Origin: Hallella colorans
GTDB lineage: Bacteria > Bacteroidota > Bacteroidia > Bacteroidales > Bacteroidaceae
Assembly (NCBI RefSeq): GCF_003096815.1
Contig: NZ_QENY01000007.1
Coordinates: 62,001-126,000 of the forward strand
Length of the DNA stretch: 64,000 bases
Reading direction: 5' to 3'
Under the pieces are notes generated by a model, which was not told the origin of the DNA, did not search any database, and saw only the letters and a list, made by a program, of their open reading frames with translations. Positions 9,150-18,516 of this stretch are shown one piece after another; position 1 is the stretch's first letter; every line of letters starts with the position of its first letter. A program made the translations under genes and the position numbers.

Positions 9150-11360
9150 ATGAGACAAATATTAACCACCTGTATAGTGATGTTATTGACCGCGAGCACT
9201 GTTTATGGCGCTAACCGTATAGATTTGAGATCGCTGACGAATGGCGATTTTGCCGCCCAACGCATCACGGGCGTCAATCCTATAGCCGGCACTGACCAGT
9301 ACGCCCAAATATCGCAAGATGGCAAGCGCATTGTGCAGTGCTCGTTTAGGACGGGCAAACAGACGGCTGTACTATTCGACGTGGATGACACGCAGGGTGA
9401 GCGGCTCACATCGTTTGACGGCTATATCATGTCGCCAGACGCCAAGCGCATGCTTATCTGCACCAAGCGGCAGCCGGTGTACAGGCGGTCGTACAAGGCC
9501 GAGTTTTACATATATAATATAGGTAGCCATAAGCTGGAACGGCTGTCGGACGGAGGCCCCCAGCAAGCCCCCGTATGGTCGCCCGATGGCAACCAAGTGG
9601 CTTTTGTACGGGATAACAATATATTCTTGGTAAAACTATTGTATGACAATAGCGAGAGCCAAGTGACCAAGGACGGCAAGTTTGGACAAATCATCAACGG
9701 CATTCCAGACTGGGTGAACGAGGAGGAGTTTGGGTTAAGTCGAGCCCTGACGTTCAACGCTGATGGCTCCATGCTGTGCTGGATAAAGTATGACGAGACC
9801 AATGTGCGGGAGTATAGCTTGCAAATGTTTAAGGGCTTGAGCCCCGCGCGTGAGACCTATGCACTTTATCCAGGCAATTACAGTTATAAATACCCAAAGG
9901 CTGGTGAGCGCAATTCCACCGTGTCGGCATGGAGTTACGACATTAAAAGCCATCGCTCGCAAAAGTTGGAGGTGCCGATTGGCAAGGAGGATTACATGCC
10001 CCGCATACAGCCAACGAGCGATGCGGACAAGATAGTGGTGTACGCCATGAATCGTCATCAGGACGAGTTGAGCCTTTATACCGTAAACCCACGCAGCACC
10101 GTGGCCCAACTGCTTGTCAGGGAGAGCGTGCCCAAATATGTCAAGGAGGAGGCGATGGCCAAAGTGGTCATAGGCAAAAACTATGTACTGTTGCCGTCTG
10201 ATCGGGATGGCTTTATGCAACTGTATCTCTATGATATCAATGGGAAACTCCTGAGAAAGGTGGGCGATGGCAAGTGCGACATCACCGATGTGTATGGCTA
10301 TGACGAGGGCAAGGGCGACATTTACTACCAAGCTGCCACACTCAACGCGCACGACAGGCAGGTGCTGGTGACACATAAAAATGGCAAGACTGAGCGCTTG
10401 ACAGACCAGCGTGGTTGGAACAACGCCGTGTTCTCAGGCGATTACAGATATTTTCTTAACACGTGGAGCGACCGTAACACGCCTTTCGTCTATACCACGA
10501 GAGATAACAACGGCAAGGTGATGGCCACACATATAGACAACCGTGCGCTCAAGGAGAAGATACGGAAATATGGTTGGACGCCCAAGGAGATGTTCTCTTT
10601 TACCACCGCCGACGGCATCAAGCTCGATGGATGGATGGTCAAGCCCGCCAATTTCAGCGCCGACAAGCGCTACCCGGTCATCATGTTCCAATATAGTGGG
10701 CCTGGCAGTCAGCAGGTCACCGACTCGTGGAACGCTGGATCGATGGGGCAGGGTGGCGCCTTCGACCAGTACTTGGCGCAGCAAGGATTTATCGTAGTGT
10801 GTGTGGATGGGCGTGGCACTGGCGGTCGCGGGGCGGCTTTCGAAAAATGCACTTATCTAAAATTGGGCTACCTTGAGGCGCGCGATCAAGTGGAGACCGC
10901 TCTGTATTTGGGCACGTTGCCCTACGTGGACAAGAATAACATAGGCATTTGGGGATGGTCTTATGGCGGTTTCTGCACGCTCATGAGTATGAGCGAGGGA
11001 CGGCCGGTGTTCAAGGTCGGCGTGGCCGTGGCGCCTCCCACCTCGTTTCGTTACTACGACTCGGTATACACCGAGCGGTACATGCGCACCCCCAAGGAAA
11101 ATCCGGAGGGCTACGATGACAACGCGTTGATTAGGGCCGGCAAGCTGCATGGCGCGCTGCTGATATGCCACGGATTGGCCGATGACAACGTGCATCCGCA
11201 AAATACATTCGAGTATGCCGAGGCATTGGTGCAGGCCGACAAGGATTTTAAACAGCTGTATTATACCAATCGCAATCATGGCATTTTCGGTGGAAACACG
11301 CGTAATCACTTGCTCAGGCAGATCACGTCGTGGTTTAAGGAACATTTGACAACAAATTAA
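9150..11360 (+). CDS. Dipeptidyl peptidase IV-family serine peptidase (S9)
   Basis: A 736-residue secreted peptidase. It has a signal peptide (MRQILTTCIVMLLTASTVYG), an N-terminal beta-propeller of the DPP IV type, and a C-terminal alpha/beta-hydrolase domain. The triad is visible: Ser604 in GWSYGGF, Asp678 in GLADDNVH, and His710 in NRNHGIF. The propeller carries EEFGLSRAL, matching the double-Glu region that binds the substrate N-terminus in DPP IV. It likely cleaves Xaa-Pro dipeptides from peptides in the periplasm. The ATG at 9150 is set by the signal peptide; the open frame reaches back to 8853 only as an overlap with the radical SAM gene. The next gene starts 15 bp downstream. Confidence 0.93.
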   Translation: MRQILTTCIVMLLTASTVYGANRIDLRSLTNGDFAAQRITGVNPIAGTDQYAQISQDGKRIVQCSFRTGKQTAVLFDVDDTQGERLTSFDGYIMSPDAKRMLICTKRQPVYRRSYKAEFYIYNIGSHKLERLSDGGPQQAPVWSPDGNQVAFVRDNNIFLVKLLYDNSESQVTKDGKFGQIINGIPDWVNEEEFGLSRALTFNADGSMLCWIKYDETNVREYSLQMFKGLSPARETYALYPGNYSYKYPKAGERNSTVSAWSYDIKSHRSQKLEVPIGKEDYMPRIQPTSDADKIVVYAMNRHQDELSLYTVNPRSTVAQLLVRESVPKYVKEEAMAKVVIGKNYVLLPSDRDGFMQLYLYDINGKLLRKVGDGKCDITDVYGYDEGKGDIYYQAATLNAHDRQVLVTHKNGKTERLTDQRGWNNAVFSGDYRYFLNTWSDRNTPFVYTTRDNNGKVMATHIDNRALKEKIRKYGWTPKEMFSFTTADGIKLDGWMVKPANFSADKRYPVIMFQYSGPGSQQVTDSWNAGSMGQGGAFDQYLAQQGFIVVCVDGRGTGGRGAAFEKCTYLKLGYLEARDQVETALYLGTLPYVDKNNIGIWGWSYGGFCTLMSMSEGRPVFKVGVAVAPPTSFRYYDSVYTERYMRTPKENPEGYDDNALIRAGKLHGALLICHGLADDNVHPQNTFEYAEALVQADKDFKQLYYTNRNHGIFGGNTRNHLLRQITSWFKEHLTTN

Positions 11361-11375
11361 AAACTAATTATACGT

Positions 11376-12587
11376 ATGACAAAACTTTTCAGACTTTTAT
11401 TCGCTAATCTATTGTTCGCCCCCATGACACTTTGGGCAGCTGACGTTACCATCACCGTGCACAATGACGCCCCAACACAACGGCAGGAGTTGGTGGAGAT
11501 AGACGCGGTTGAAGTGACGCGACGGTTGGGTGTTGACAATGGCACGCCTTTCATTGTAAGAAACCAAATGGGGCAAGAGGAGACTTACCAAATAACGCAT
11601 GACGGCAAGTTGCTTATCGACGCGGCGGTGAAACCTTGTGGCCAAACTGTGTTTACAGTAAGCGTGGGGCACCCAGCCCCTATGCGCAGATGGGTGGAAG
11701 GTAAATTGTACACCATGCGCGAGGATGACATAGGGTGGGAGAACGACCGTGGCATGTATCGTGTTTATGGTCCCGCGTTGCAACGCACGGGCGAGAAAAG
11801 CTATGGCATAGACGTGTGGACCAAGAATAGCAAGGAACTGCAAATGTCTGATCGTTACTATAAAAACCTTGAGGGCTTTATTGCGGGAAATGAAAAACCC
11901 ACTAATGACAAGAAGAAATGGGAAAGTCGCTTGCAAACATCTTTCCATCTTGATCATGGTGACGGTCTCGACTGCTACGCCGTGGGACCTACACTCGGAT
12001 GTGGCGCGCCGGCGTTGATGGTTAATAATGACCTATTGATGCCATATTGTTATAAGACATATAAAATATTGGACAATGGACCGTTAAGGTTTACCGTGGA
12101 GCTTGTCTTTAACCCGACAAGGATAAAAAACGACCCAAACGTGGTGGAACATCGCATCATCAGTCTTGACAAGGGCTCCAATTTCAATAAAATGATCGTG
12201 TGGTATGAGGGTTTGAGCGAGCCGTGCGACTTAGCCGCTGGCGTAGTGATACATACGGCAGACACGAAGAGTGTTGTCTTGGGTAAGAATTTTGTACAAT
12301 ATGCCGACCCCACTGACCAGCCTGACAAGTATGGATTCCAGCTATACGTGGCGGCCCTTTTCCCGTATGGCGCGCAAACCCGGATGTTGCGTTATGGCGG
12401 GCATGATGATGGCATCGCCGGGCATGCTGTCGGCGTGAAAAAAGCATTGAAGAACAAAGAACGGTACACTTACTATTTTGGCAGTGCGTGGAGCAAATAC
12501 GATGTGAGATGTCAGGAAGAGTGGCAGGTACGTATAGACCATTACATGAAGGCCTTGGAGAGACCGTTGGTGGCTGTCATTCAGTAA
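11376..12587 (+). CDS. DUF4861 family secreted protein
   Basis: A 403-residue protein with a signal peptide (MTKLFRLLFANLLFAPMTLWA) and a body matching the DUF4861 family found in Bacteroidetes polysaccharide-related loci. Recognisable stretches are EDDIGWENDRGMYRVYGPAL, GDGLDCYAVGPTLGCGAPAL and the C-terminal TYYFGSAWSKYD. DUF4861 proteins are thought to act on uronate-containing sugars, but I see no independent support for that here. It follows the DPP IV gene by 15 bp and is probably cotranscribed. Confidence 0.8.
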   Translation: MTKLFRLLFANLLFAPMTLWAADVTITVHNDAPTQRQELVEIDAVEVTRRLGVDNGTPFIVRNQMGQEETYQITHDGKLLIDAAVKPCGQTVFTVSVGHPAPMRRWVEGKLYTMREDDIGWENDRGMYRVYGPALQRTGEKSYGIDVWTKNSKELQMSDRYYKNLEGFIAGNEKPTNDKKKWESRLQTSFHLDHGDGLDCYAVGPTLGCGAPALMVNNDLLMPYCYKTYKILDNGPLRFTVELVFNPTRIKNDPNVVEHRIISLDKGSNFNKMIVWYEGLSEPCDLAAGVVIHTADTKSVVLGKNFVQYADPTDQPDKYGFQLYVAALFPYGAQTRMLRYGGHDDGIAGHAVGVKKALKNKERYTYYFGSAWSKYDVRCQEEWQVRIDHYMKALERPLVAVIQ

Positions 12588-12708
12588 GTGTGACGGTGCG
12601 ACTGTGCTGACGATATTACTTGAAAGCTCAGGCTATACGGTCGATCGCCAGTGTGCGTATGCGTGCGTATAGGATAGTTTGTCGCTAAGTGGCTACTATG
12701 TCAAGATA

Positions 12709-12748
12709 GCACAAGGGCTACTTTCGGTATAGAAAGTAGCCCTTGTGC
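12709..12748. terminator. Bidirectional terminator between convergent genes
   Basis: Perfect 17-bp inverted repeat (12709-12725 with 12732-12748) around GGTATA. It lies between the 3' ends of the DUF4861 gene (plus) and the PqqD-like gene (minus), so it can stop both transcripts. Confidence 0.8.
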
Positions 12749-12784
12749 CATTTGTTGGGCCGATCATGGCAAACGATGCTGAGA

Positions 12785-13072
12785 TTACTCCTCTATCATA
12801 CCAATTTCCTTCCATTGTTTAATAACGGCCTCGGCGTCTTGCATGGCTTTCTCCTCGGGCAATGGTGTGTTATCGTCAATTTGATATTCGTCCATTAATA
12901 TGCGTGCGAGGTCTTTTGCCGTGAATGCTTTTCCTTGTATTTTTTCCCATAGCAACGCGCTGCTTTCGTTCATGCTGATAATCTCAGTGAAATCCAAGTT
13001 TTCCTTGCCTTCTGCCATTACCAAGAATTGTCCGCACACATTGCGGATATTAAAGCCTTTTTTAATTCTCAT
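12785..13072 (-). CDS. PqqD-family peptide chaperone
   Basis: A 95-residue protein of the PqqD type. The N-terminal part has the typical fold (KKGFNIRNVCGQFLVMAEG, then NESSALLWEKIQG), followed by a helical part (ILMDEYQIDD ... DAEAVIKQWKEIGMIEE). PqqD proteins bind the leader of a precursor peptide and present it to a modifying enzyme. It is the last gene of a tight minus-strand group behind the S24/S26 peptidase (22 bp) and the HPr-kinase-like protein. No precursor or radical SAM partner is adjacent. Confidence 0.85.
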   Translation of the reverse strand: MRIKKGFNIRNVCGQFLVMAEGKENLDFTEIISMNESSALLWEKIQGKAFTAKDLARILMDEYQIDDNTPLPEEKAMQDAEAVIKQWKEIGMIEE

Positions 13073-13094
13073 ATTTTCTTGTTATTTTTATTGT

Positions 13095-13592
13095 TCATAT
13101 TGCCCCGAAAATGGGTATCCATATTTTTTTGTATGCTCCTATGAGATAACGCCTGATGGGAAACAGCTTGGTCCACGCCCATGAGTATATTTTCCATTTA
13201 CGCCCATCGGTACGGTCCAAGGTTTCGCGACCTTTGCGATAGAAGCCTATAGCTACGGCCTTTACGTCTTTGACACGGCACTTTTCCACGCCGATATTTC
13301 CGTCACCGCGTAGCGTGACAATGCCATCGCTTATTTTAATGATGCGATGTAGCACATATCTTCTGGGCGCAACCTCTGCCAAAACAACATCACTTACTTG
13401 GGGGTTGGTGGCCTTTTTTAATACCGCCTTGTCACGTTTGCTCTCCAAGAACGGACGCATGCTTACTCCTTTGGGGGTGATTGTGATCGTGTGCCCCTCG
13501 TCCATTATTTTCACCAACTCTGGTATCAATAGAGCGTTCGGAAATGATATGGTTTTGATATTCTGCGTATTGTGGTTCTCTGTAGGTTGCAT
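13095..13592 (-). CDS. S24/S26-family peptidase without membrane anchor
   Basis: A 165-residue protein of the S24/S26 peptidase superfamily. The nucleophile motif is KGVSMRPFL (Ser44). The base position holds His82 in YVLHRII, as in SipW/ER-type signal peptidases, instead of the bacterial Lys. RGDGN (about 96-100) matches the conserved GDN box. There is no N-terminal membrane segment, so it should act in the cytoplasm, perhaps as a leader protease. It lies between the PqqD-like and HPr-kinase-like genes (22 and 29 bp gaps). Confidence 0.8.
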   Translation of the reverse strand: MQPTENHNTQNIKTISFPNALLIPELVKIMDEGHTITITPKGVSMRPFLESKRDKAVLKKATNPQVSDVVLAEVAPRRYVLHRIIKISDGIVTLRGDGNIGVEKCRVKDVKAVAIGFYRKGRETLDRTDGRKWKIYSWAWTKLFPIRRYLIGAYKKIWIPIFGAI

Positions 13593-13621
13593 TGAATCGT
13601 TTTATATGTCAATGTCATGTC

Positions 13622-14542
13622 TCATTCCACTCTAATAGCCTTGTTGCAAACTTCCGCAGCCTCTCGATTGGGCAAGCAATGCAATGTGTATATGCCTGTG
13701 GTTTCCAGCAATTTTGTAATGGTGTCGCACGAATGATGATAGATGTCAACATCCCATTTCATGGACGAGCAGGCGGGAAGAAGGGTTGTAAACGCTTGGA
13801 TAGGAGCCAAAGGCTCAACAGAGTTGGCTTTGGCACGGTCTATTTGGGTGATGGCGCCGAGTTTGGCTTTGGTGTTGCGATAGCATGGGGTCTTGCCACT
13901 CCATGGACTTCCGTAGATGTACGCTTGATTGTCTATGATCCTGACAATGGGGGAGTCGTCGTTCATCAGGTCGCATCCAGGCAGGTATCGTAGCCACATG
14001 CTCACTTGCGTGGACTTTCCTGTGCCGCTTTTGGCAATGAAAGCATAGCCGTATCCGTTTTGTCTCACTAACGAGGCGTGCATGAGAACGGTTTGAAACC
14101 TGCTACTCGAAAAGGCGAAAGCAAGCATCAAAGCGTTATTAATGCCAAAACGACGCATATTAAAATTGCCATTGAGGGCACACTGGCAATGGTCGAAATT
14201 CTTATTAGTGATGAGCAGGCAACAGTCTTTTTTTTGGATGTCTTTGACAATATATTGGTATCCTCCGTCATTCAGAAGGTCTACGATGGTATCGCCGTTG
14301 CCGGTGTCGAAAGTTTTGATTGGCTCGCGCTCTTGCTTTGGACGCGGTCGCAAGTCATCGTCAACGACCAGCTCGAAGAGAGGATCGTCGTTGTCTATCC
14401 GGTCTATTTGGAATGGTATCAATGATGGAATTAAATGCAACCCATTTTCATAAGCGCCATCCTTCTTTTCACCATTTGATTTGAATACTATACGGATATT
14501 GAAGTCTGCAACACGAAAATAGTATGTTTTAGAATTTTCCAT
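13622..14542 (-). CDS. HPr kinase-like P-loop protein
   Basis: A 306-residue protein. The C-terminal half looks like the HPr kinase/PEP-carboxykinase-type fold: HASLVRQNGYGYAFI (His155), the P-loop AKSGTGKST (170-178), NDDSPIV (194-200) with the acidic pair, and GSPWSGK (211-217). The N-terminal 130 residues are unlike HPrK. Related HprK-like proteins occur next to PqqD in exopolysaccharide/exosortase and lasso-peptide loci, where some phosphorylate peptides. A peptide- or protein-kinase role is inferred from this context. No ptsH is visible nearby. Confidence 0.75.
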   Translation of the reverse strand: MENSKTYYFRVADFNIRIVFKSNGEKKDGAYENGLHLIPSLIPFQIDRIDNDDPLFELVVDDDLRPRPKQEREPIKTFDTGNGDTIVDLLNDGGYQYIVKDIQKKDCCLLITNKNFDHCQCALNGNFNMRRFGINNALMLAFAFSSSRFQTVLMHASLVRQNGYGYAFIAKSGTGKSTQVSMWLRYLPGCDLMNDDSPIVRIIDNQAYIYGSPWSGKTPCYRNTKAKLGAITQIDRAKANSVEPLAPIQAFTTLLPACSSMKWDVDIYHHSCDTITKLLETTGIYTLHCLPNREAAEVCNKAIRVE

Positions 14543-14548
14543 GTCTGC

Positions 14549-14986
14549 CTATCTGCCGTTTTCGTTGGTGTATTGCTCGGTTGGCGCAATGGCGCTGTAT
14601 TTGAAATCGGACAATTTTAGGTACTTGATATTAAACTTGGCGCCCTCCAAGTATCTCTTGCGAAGTGTTAAATATTTCTTCTCCGCTTCTTTGCGTGTGA
14701 AAGCAAAGGACGTGACGCAAGTGGCATTGGGAAATCCCGTTTGTTCCAAATAATCCCGAAGTTGGTAGGAATAGCTGTTTCGGCTGTAAAGAAACTTGGT
14801 CTTTGAGTCGATGTAAGCGGAGTCTACTTGTTGAACTTCGGTAAAATACACCGTGGAATCGTTAAATGAAGTCGCGAAGCCAAACATATAAATGGTTTTA
14901 CGTTTGTTGGCAGCGGACAGCGCTATGGTGCATGACACCATGACTAAGCAGAGTAGAAGTCTTTTTATTTTCATCTTTTTGATCAT
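14549..14986 (-). CDS. Small secreted protein of unknown function
   Basis: A 145-residue protein with a signal peptide (about MKIKRLLLCLVMVSCTIALSA). The mature part is basic and charged (FAFTRKEAEKKYLTLRKRYL), with no family I recognise. Its stop is 6 bp before the HPr-kinase-like gene, so the two are cotranscribed. It is probably exported and cannot be a cytoplasmic substrate of the kinase unless targeting is conditional. The start could be Met1 or Met5. Confidence 0.65.
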   Translation of the reverse strand: MIKKMKIKRLLLCLVMVSCTIALSAANKRKTIYMFGFATSFNDSTVYFTEVQQVDSAYIDSKTKFLYSRNSYSYQLRDYLEQTGFPNATCVTSFAFTRKEAEKKYLTLRKRYLEGAKFNIKYLKLSDFKYSAIAPTEQYTNENGR

Positions 14987-15073
14987 GTTTCGATGATTGA
15001 ATGGTTGGATTTTCTAAATATATTGTTAGCTTTTTTAATATGGCTTGCCTTGAGCATTGTTTTGTATAGACAA

Positions 15074-16747
15074 TTATTTGGTATATTTATCAATTAGTTT
15101 TTGCGCCCTACTATCGCCCAATTCATGCGCTTTTTGCAATGCTTTCAAGCCTTCCATGCGTTTGGATTGCTCGCACAACGCGATACCTTTGATGATATAA
15201 AGGTCTGTGTATTCTTGTGTTATGGCCAATCCCATGTCGCATGTTCTCACAGCGTCTTCAAGTTTGTTTACTTGTAATTGCAAGTTTCCCATCTCGGCAT
15301 AGTACGTGGGCTCGGTGCGATTGAGTACGATGGCGTGCGCTATATCGTTGAGTGCGAGCTGGTATTGTCGCAAATTCATCTCGCATTTGAACTTTGTGTA
15401 GTAGAAGTCGTGTGTGCCACGATAGTTCACCAATGTGTCGTAAGTCAGATAATCGGTAAACGCTTTGCGATACTCTCCGGCGTTGTCGTAATATCTTCCT
15501 CGCGCCAAGACGTAAGGTGCCGCTGCCGGTCCTTTGGCTATTGTGGCCGCGGAGTCGAGTAATGATATAATTTCGGTCTTGGGAGCGTTTAGTGCCATCT
15601 TGCATTGCGCGGCCTCATAATACACCTCCCCGTTCTTCCCGAGCGGTGTTTTTTGCAATGCAGAGTATATGTCTAATGCTTTTTGGTAGTCACCCTCGGC
15701 ATACAATATTTGCGCTTGAAGGTGTCGGTATATTGGCTGTGGGTTTATCTCGTAGGCTTTTTGGGCCAATTGTATCGCGCGACTGAAGCTCCATTGAGTG
15801 TAGGTGGTGTCCGTTTTGAATGCCACGGCGCGGAACATGGCCTGAGCGTAGTCGCAGTATGCTTGATCCTTCTGGGTTGCGTTTTTCAGTGATAGCATGA
15901 GAATGTCGTCCGCCTTGGCTAATTCTCGTTGTTGGATTAGGCGTGTGGCACGAGTTTGGTAACCCACGTGGGAAGTGGGAAAAAGGTTGATAAAATCTGT
16001 AATATAAGCCTCGTAGCGTGCGCTGTCACCTTGTTGAGCCGCCATCATTAGCATCAGTATGGCTTGTTGCTCGTCTGTAGGGAGTGCGGGACGAATGCCT
16101 GTGGCTTGCATGGAACGGTCGTTGAGAGATAGCCCATTGGTCTTAAACGTGTTGATAATGCGCACGTCTGTAACGAAAGCTTGACCACCGTTTTTGTGTC
16201 GTTGCATGATACCCATGAGCTGTCCGTTGACGTTGACGATAGGGTTTCCAAGGTCTGTGTTTGAGATGTCAATATCCTTGAAAATATAATAATTGTTTGA
16301 GGTCATGAATTTTTCGACCTTCTCGGGCTTTATTAGCTTGATGGGCGCTTTCTTGATGTCATATCCTACCAAGTACGCCGAGGTGGCCGGGACGTCTGTG
16401 GTGATGGTTGGCAGCCCTGCGTTGTTTATGTTTTTTACTCTGAATTGGCAGATGTTATACAGTTCCGACACGCCTAAGATTACGTCCACCTCGTGCGAAC
16501 GACCTTGCGTGTCTACCACGACGGCACGCTTGGCGCCGTCAAATAGGTTCCACATGGCGATGCCCTCACCCGCTTTCCCGGTGAAAACACCGTAGCCAGA
16601 GCCGTGGATGGATCCATCGTCCTTGAACGTAGTGACGGAAAAAACGCTTTTTGCCGCTCGCTTTACGGCTGCCGGCTGGCTCCAAGCCATTGTGGCTTGC
16701 CCTATGAGGAGGGAGAAAAATAGGATAAATATGGTAGTCTTTCTCAT
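15074..16747 (-). CDS. Degenerate trypsin-like domain with C-terminal TPR repeats
   Basis: A 557-residue exported protein with a signal peptide (1 to about 23). Residues 30-200 follow the DegP/trypsin pattern (SGYGVFTGKAG ... VLGVSELYNICQFRV ... DLGNPIVNVNGQLMGI). All three catalytic positions are changed: AMWNLFD (65-70) replaces the TxxHV histidine motif, ELYNI (95-99) replaces DLALL, and TDLGNP (164-169) replaces GxSGGP. The rest is TPR-like helices through to the C-terminus. It is therefore likely a non-catalytic scaffold in the periplasm. It lies 43 bp after recN and 87 bp before the small secreted protein. Confidence 0.75.
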   Translation of the reverse strand: MRKTTIFILFFSLLIGQATMAWSQPAAVKRAAKSVFSVTTFKDDGSIHGSGYGVFTGKAGEGIAMWNLFDGAKRAVVVDTQGRSHEVDVILGVSELYNICQFRVKNINNAGLPTITTDVPATSAYLVGYDIKKAPIKLIKPEKVEKFMTSNNYYIFKDIDISNTDLGNPIVNVNGQLMGIMQRHKNGGQAFVTDVRIINTFKTNGLSLNDRSMQATGIRPALPTDEQQAILMLMMAAQQGDSARYEAYITDFINLFPTSHVGYQTRATRLIQQRELAKADDILMLSLKNATQKDQAYCDYAQAMFRAVAFKTDTTYTQWSFSRAIQLAQKAYEINPQPIYRHLQAQILYAEGDYQKALDIYSALQKTPLGKNGEVYYEAAQCKMALNAPKTEIISLLDSAATIAKGPAAAPYVLARGRYYDNAGEYRKAFTDYLTYDTLVNYRGTHDFYYTKFKCEMNLRQYQLALNDIAHAIVLNRTEPTYYAEMGNLQLQVNKLEDAVRTCDMGLAITQEYTDLYIIKGIALCEQSKRMEGLKALQKAHELGDSRAQKLIDKYTK

Positions 16748-16789
16748 TGATTTAAAATTTTGATAGATGAAGTTAGTGGCATGGAAACT

Positions 16790-18511
16790 TTAGTTTTGTG
16801 TGACGCCTACAGTGTGGGGTGTGTCTTGGCATGCCTGCTTAGCAGTTTCCGAACCATTGCGAAGCAAGGTGCGCGCGTTTTCCATGGCAGCCTCCGACAC
16901 ATCGCTTCCGCTTAACATTTGGGCCAACTCTATGGTGCGCTCGTCTTCGTTGAGCTGCCTCATGTGGCTGACGGTGCCCCGCGGCGAGTCTGTCTTGCTC
17001 ACCTTGTAGTGCACATTGCCTAACGCTGCGATCTGCGGCAGGTGCGTGATGGATATGACCTGCCGGTTATTGTTGCCCATCTCGCGCATGATGCGTGCCA
17101 TTTTCTCCGCGATTCGGCCGCTCACGCCAGTGTCTATCTCGTCGAAAATGATGGTCGGCAATTTCACGGCTCCGCTGATCATTGCTTTAAGTGATAGCAT
17201 AATGCGCGCGATCTCGCCGCCCGACGCCACTTGCGATATAGGCTGGAGCGACTCGCTGCCGTTAGCGTTGAACAAGAAAGAGACGCTGTCCGCGCCCATG
17301 GGCGACAATGCTTTGCGCTCAAATTTGATGGCAAATTTGACATTCGGAATACCCAATGGCGCTAACCTTGCTTTCATCTCACGCTCCACCAAGGCAGCCG
17401 CTTCCTTGCGGGCTTTGGTCAATTTGTCGGCTTCGGCCACGCACTGGCGATGCGTGTCGTCCATCTTCTTTTTGAGTTCTTGCAGTCTTTCCGTTCCGTT
17501 TTCAATGCCATCAAGCTCTGAGAGTAAATCGTCGCGCTTCTTGATAAGCTCCTCCACCGTATCCGTGTGAAACTTTCGCTCTAATGAGTATATCAAGTCT
17601 ATGCGCTCCGTGAGGCTTTGTAGCAATTGTGGATCATAGCTTATGTTGTCCGTTCGAGTCTCAATCTCCCCCGCGATATCTTTCAATTCGATGTAAGCTG
17701 AGTTCAGGCGCGTGGTGAGCTCGTCCAAGCCATCGCACAAGTTGGCAATTTTTTCCAGCTCGTCAATGCCATTTCGTAGTTGGTCCAAGGCTCCCACTGT
17801 CTCGCCTGACAGGCAATTGAACGCCGTGTAAAGCCCAGTCTTGATGTCTTCGGCGTGGGTGAGCGTTTTTATTTGTCGTTCCGTCTCCTCTTGCTCGCCT
17901 TGGGATAGCTTAGCGTTGTCCAGTTCGGTGTATTGAAATCTCAAGAACTCCTCGTTCTCTTGGTTCTGTTTGTAGCTGTCCTCAAAACTTTTATAGGCCT
18001 CTTGCGCATGGCGATAGTCGTCAAAAGCTTTGCGGTACGCTCCCATGATTTTGCCGTCTTTGGCCATGATGTCAACCACGTTGAGTTGGAAATCGGACTT
18101 TTGCAGTAGTAAACTTTGGTGCTGGCTGTGTATGTCTATGAGCTGCTCGCCCAGTTCTCGCATGGTGTTGAGCGACACGGGAGTGTCGTTTATGAATGCC
18201 CTGCTCTTGCCGTTGGAGTTCACTTCGCGCCTGACGATACAGTCTTGAGGCTCAAAGTCTATGTCGTTTTCGTTAAAGAAACTTTCCATGTTGTAATTTG
18301 ACAAGTCGAAATGCGCTTCTACCACACATTTGTCTTTGCCGGCCTTGATCTGCTTGCAGTCTGCCCGTTGCCCCAACAAGAGGTGTAGCGCTCCGAGAAT
18401 GATGCTCTTGCCAGCGCCCGTCTCGCCAGTGATGACAGAGAACCCTTGGTGCAAGTCGATATCCAATTGGTCTATCAGGGTGAAATTTTTGACATGAAGT
18501 TGTTTCAGCAT
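16790..18511 (-). CDS. recN: DNA repair protein RecN
   Basis: A 573-residue SMC-like ATPase of double-strand-break repair. Walker A is GETGAGKSI near the N-terminus. The central region is coiled coil, and the C-terminal lobe has VASGGEIARIMLSLK and the Walker B TIIFDEIDTGVSGRIA. I chose the start MLKQLHVKNFTLIDQLDID at 18511, which is family-like and lies 6 bp after the DUF4835 stop; the upstream ATG at 18538 would overlap that gene. Confidence 0.95.
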   Translation of the reverse strand: MLKQLHVKNFTLIDQLDIDLHQGFSVITGETGAGKSIILGALHLLLGQRADCKQIKAGKDKCVVEAHFDLSNYNMESFFNENDIDFEPQDCIVRREVNSNGKSRAFINDTPVSLNTMRELGEQLIDIHSQHQSLLLQKSDFQLNVVDIMAKDGKIMGAYRKAFDDYRHAQEAYKSFEDSYKQNQENEEFLRFQYTELDNAKLSQGEQEETERQIKTLTHAEDIKTGLYTAFNCLSGETVGALDQLRNGIDELEKIANLCDGLDELTTRLNSAYIELKDIAGEIETRTDNISYDPQLLQSLTERIDLIYSLERKFHTDTVEELIKKRDDLLSELDGIENGTERLQELKKKMDDTHRQCVAEADKLTKARKEAAALVEREMKARLAPLGIPNVKFAIKFERKALSPMGADSVSFLFNANGSESLQPISQVASGGEIARIMLSLKAMISGAVKLPTIIFDEIDTGVSGRIAEKMARIMREMGNNNRQVISITHLPQIAALGNVHYKVSKTDSPRGTVSHMRQLNEDERTIELAQMLSGSDVSEAAMENARTLLRNGSETAKQACQDTPHTVGVTQN

Positions 18512-18516
18512 GAGCT

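Noticed and set aside
9735..10376. 213-codon frame opposite the DPP IV gene
   Set aside because: Antisense shadow of the beta-propeller coding region.
12620..12707. Possible decayed 22-bp units before the 12709 terminator (GATATTACTTGAAAGC)
   Set aside because: Only one unit fits; neighbouring frames do not.
15074..16747. Active DegP-like protease
   Set aside because: None of the three catalytic residues is in place.
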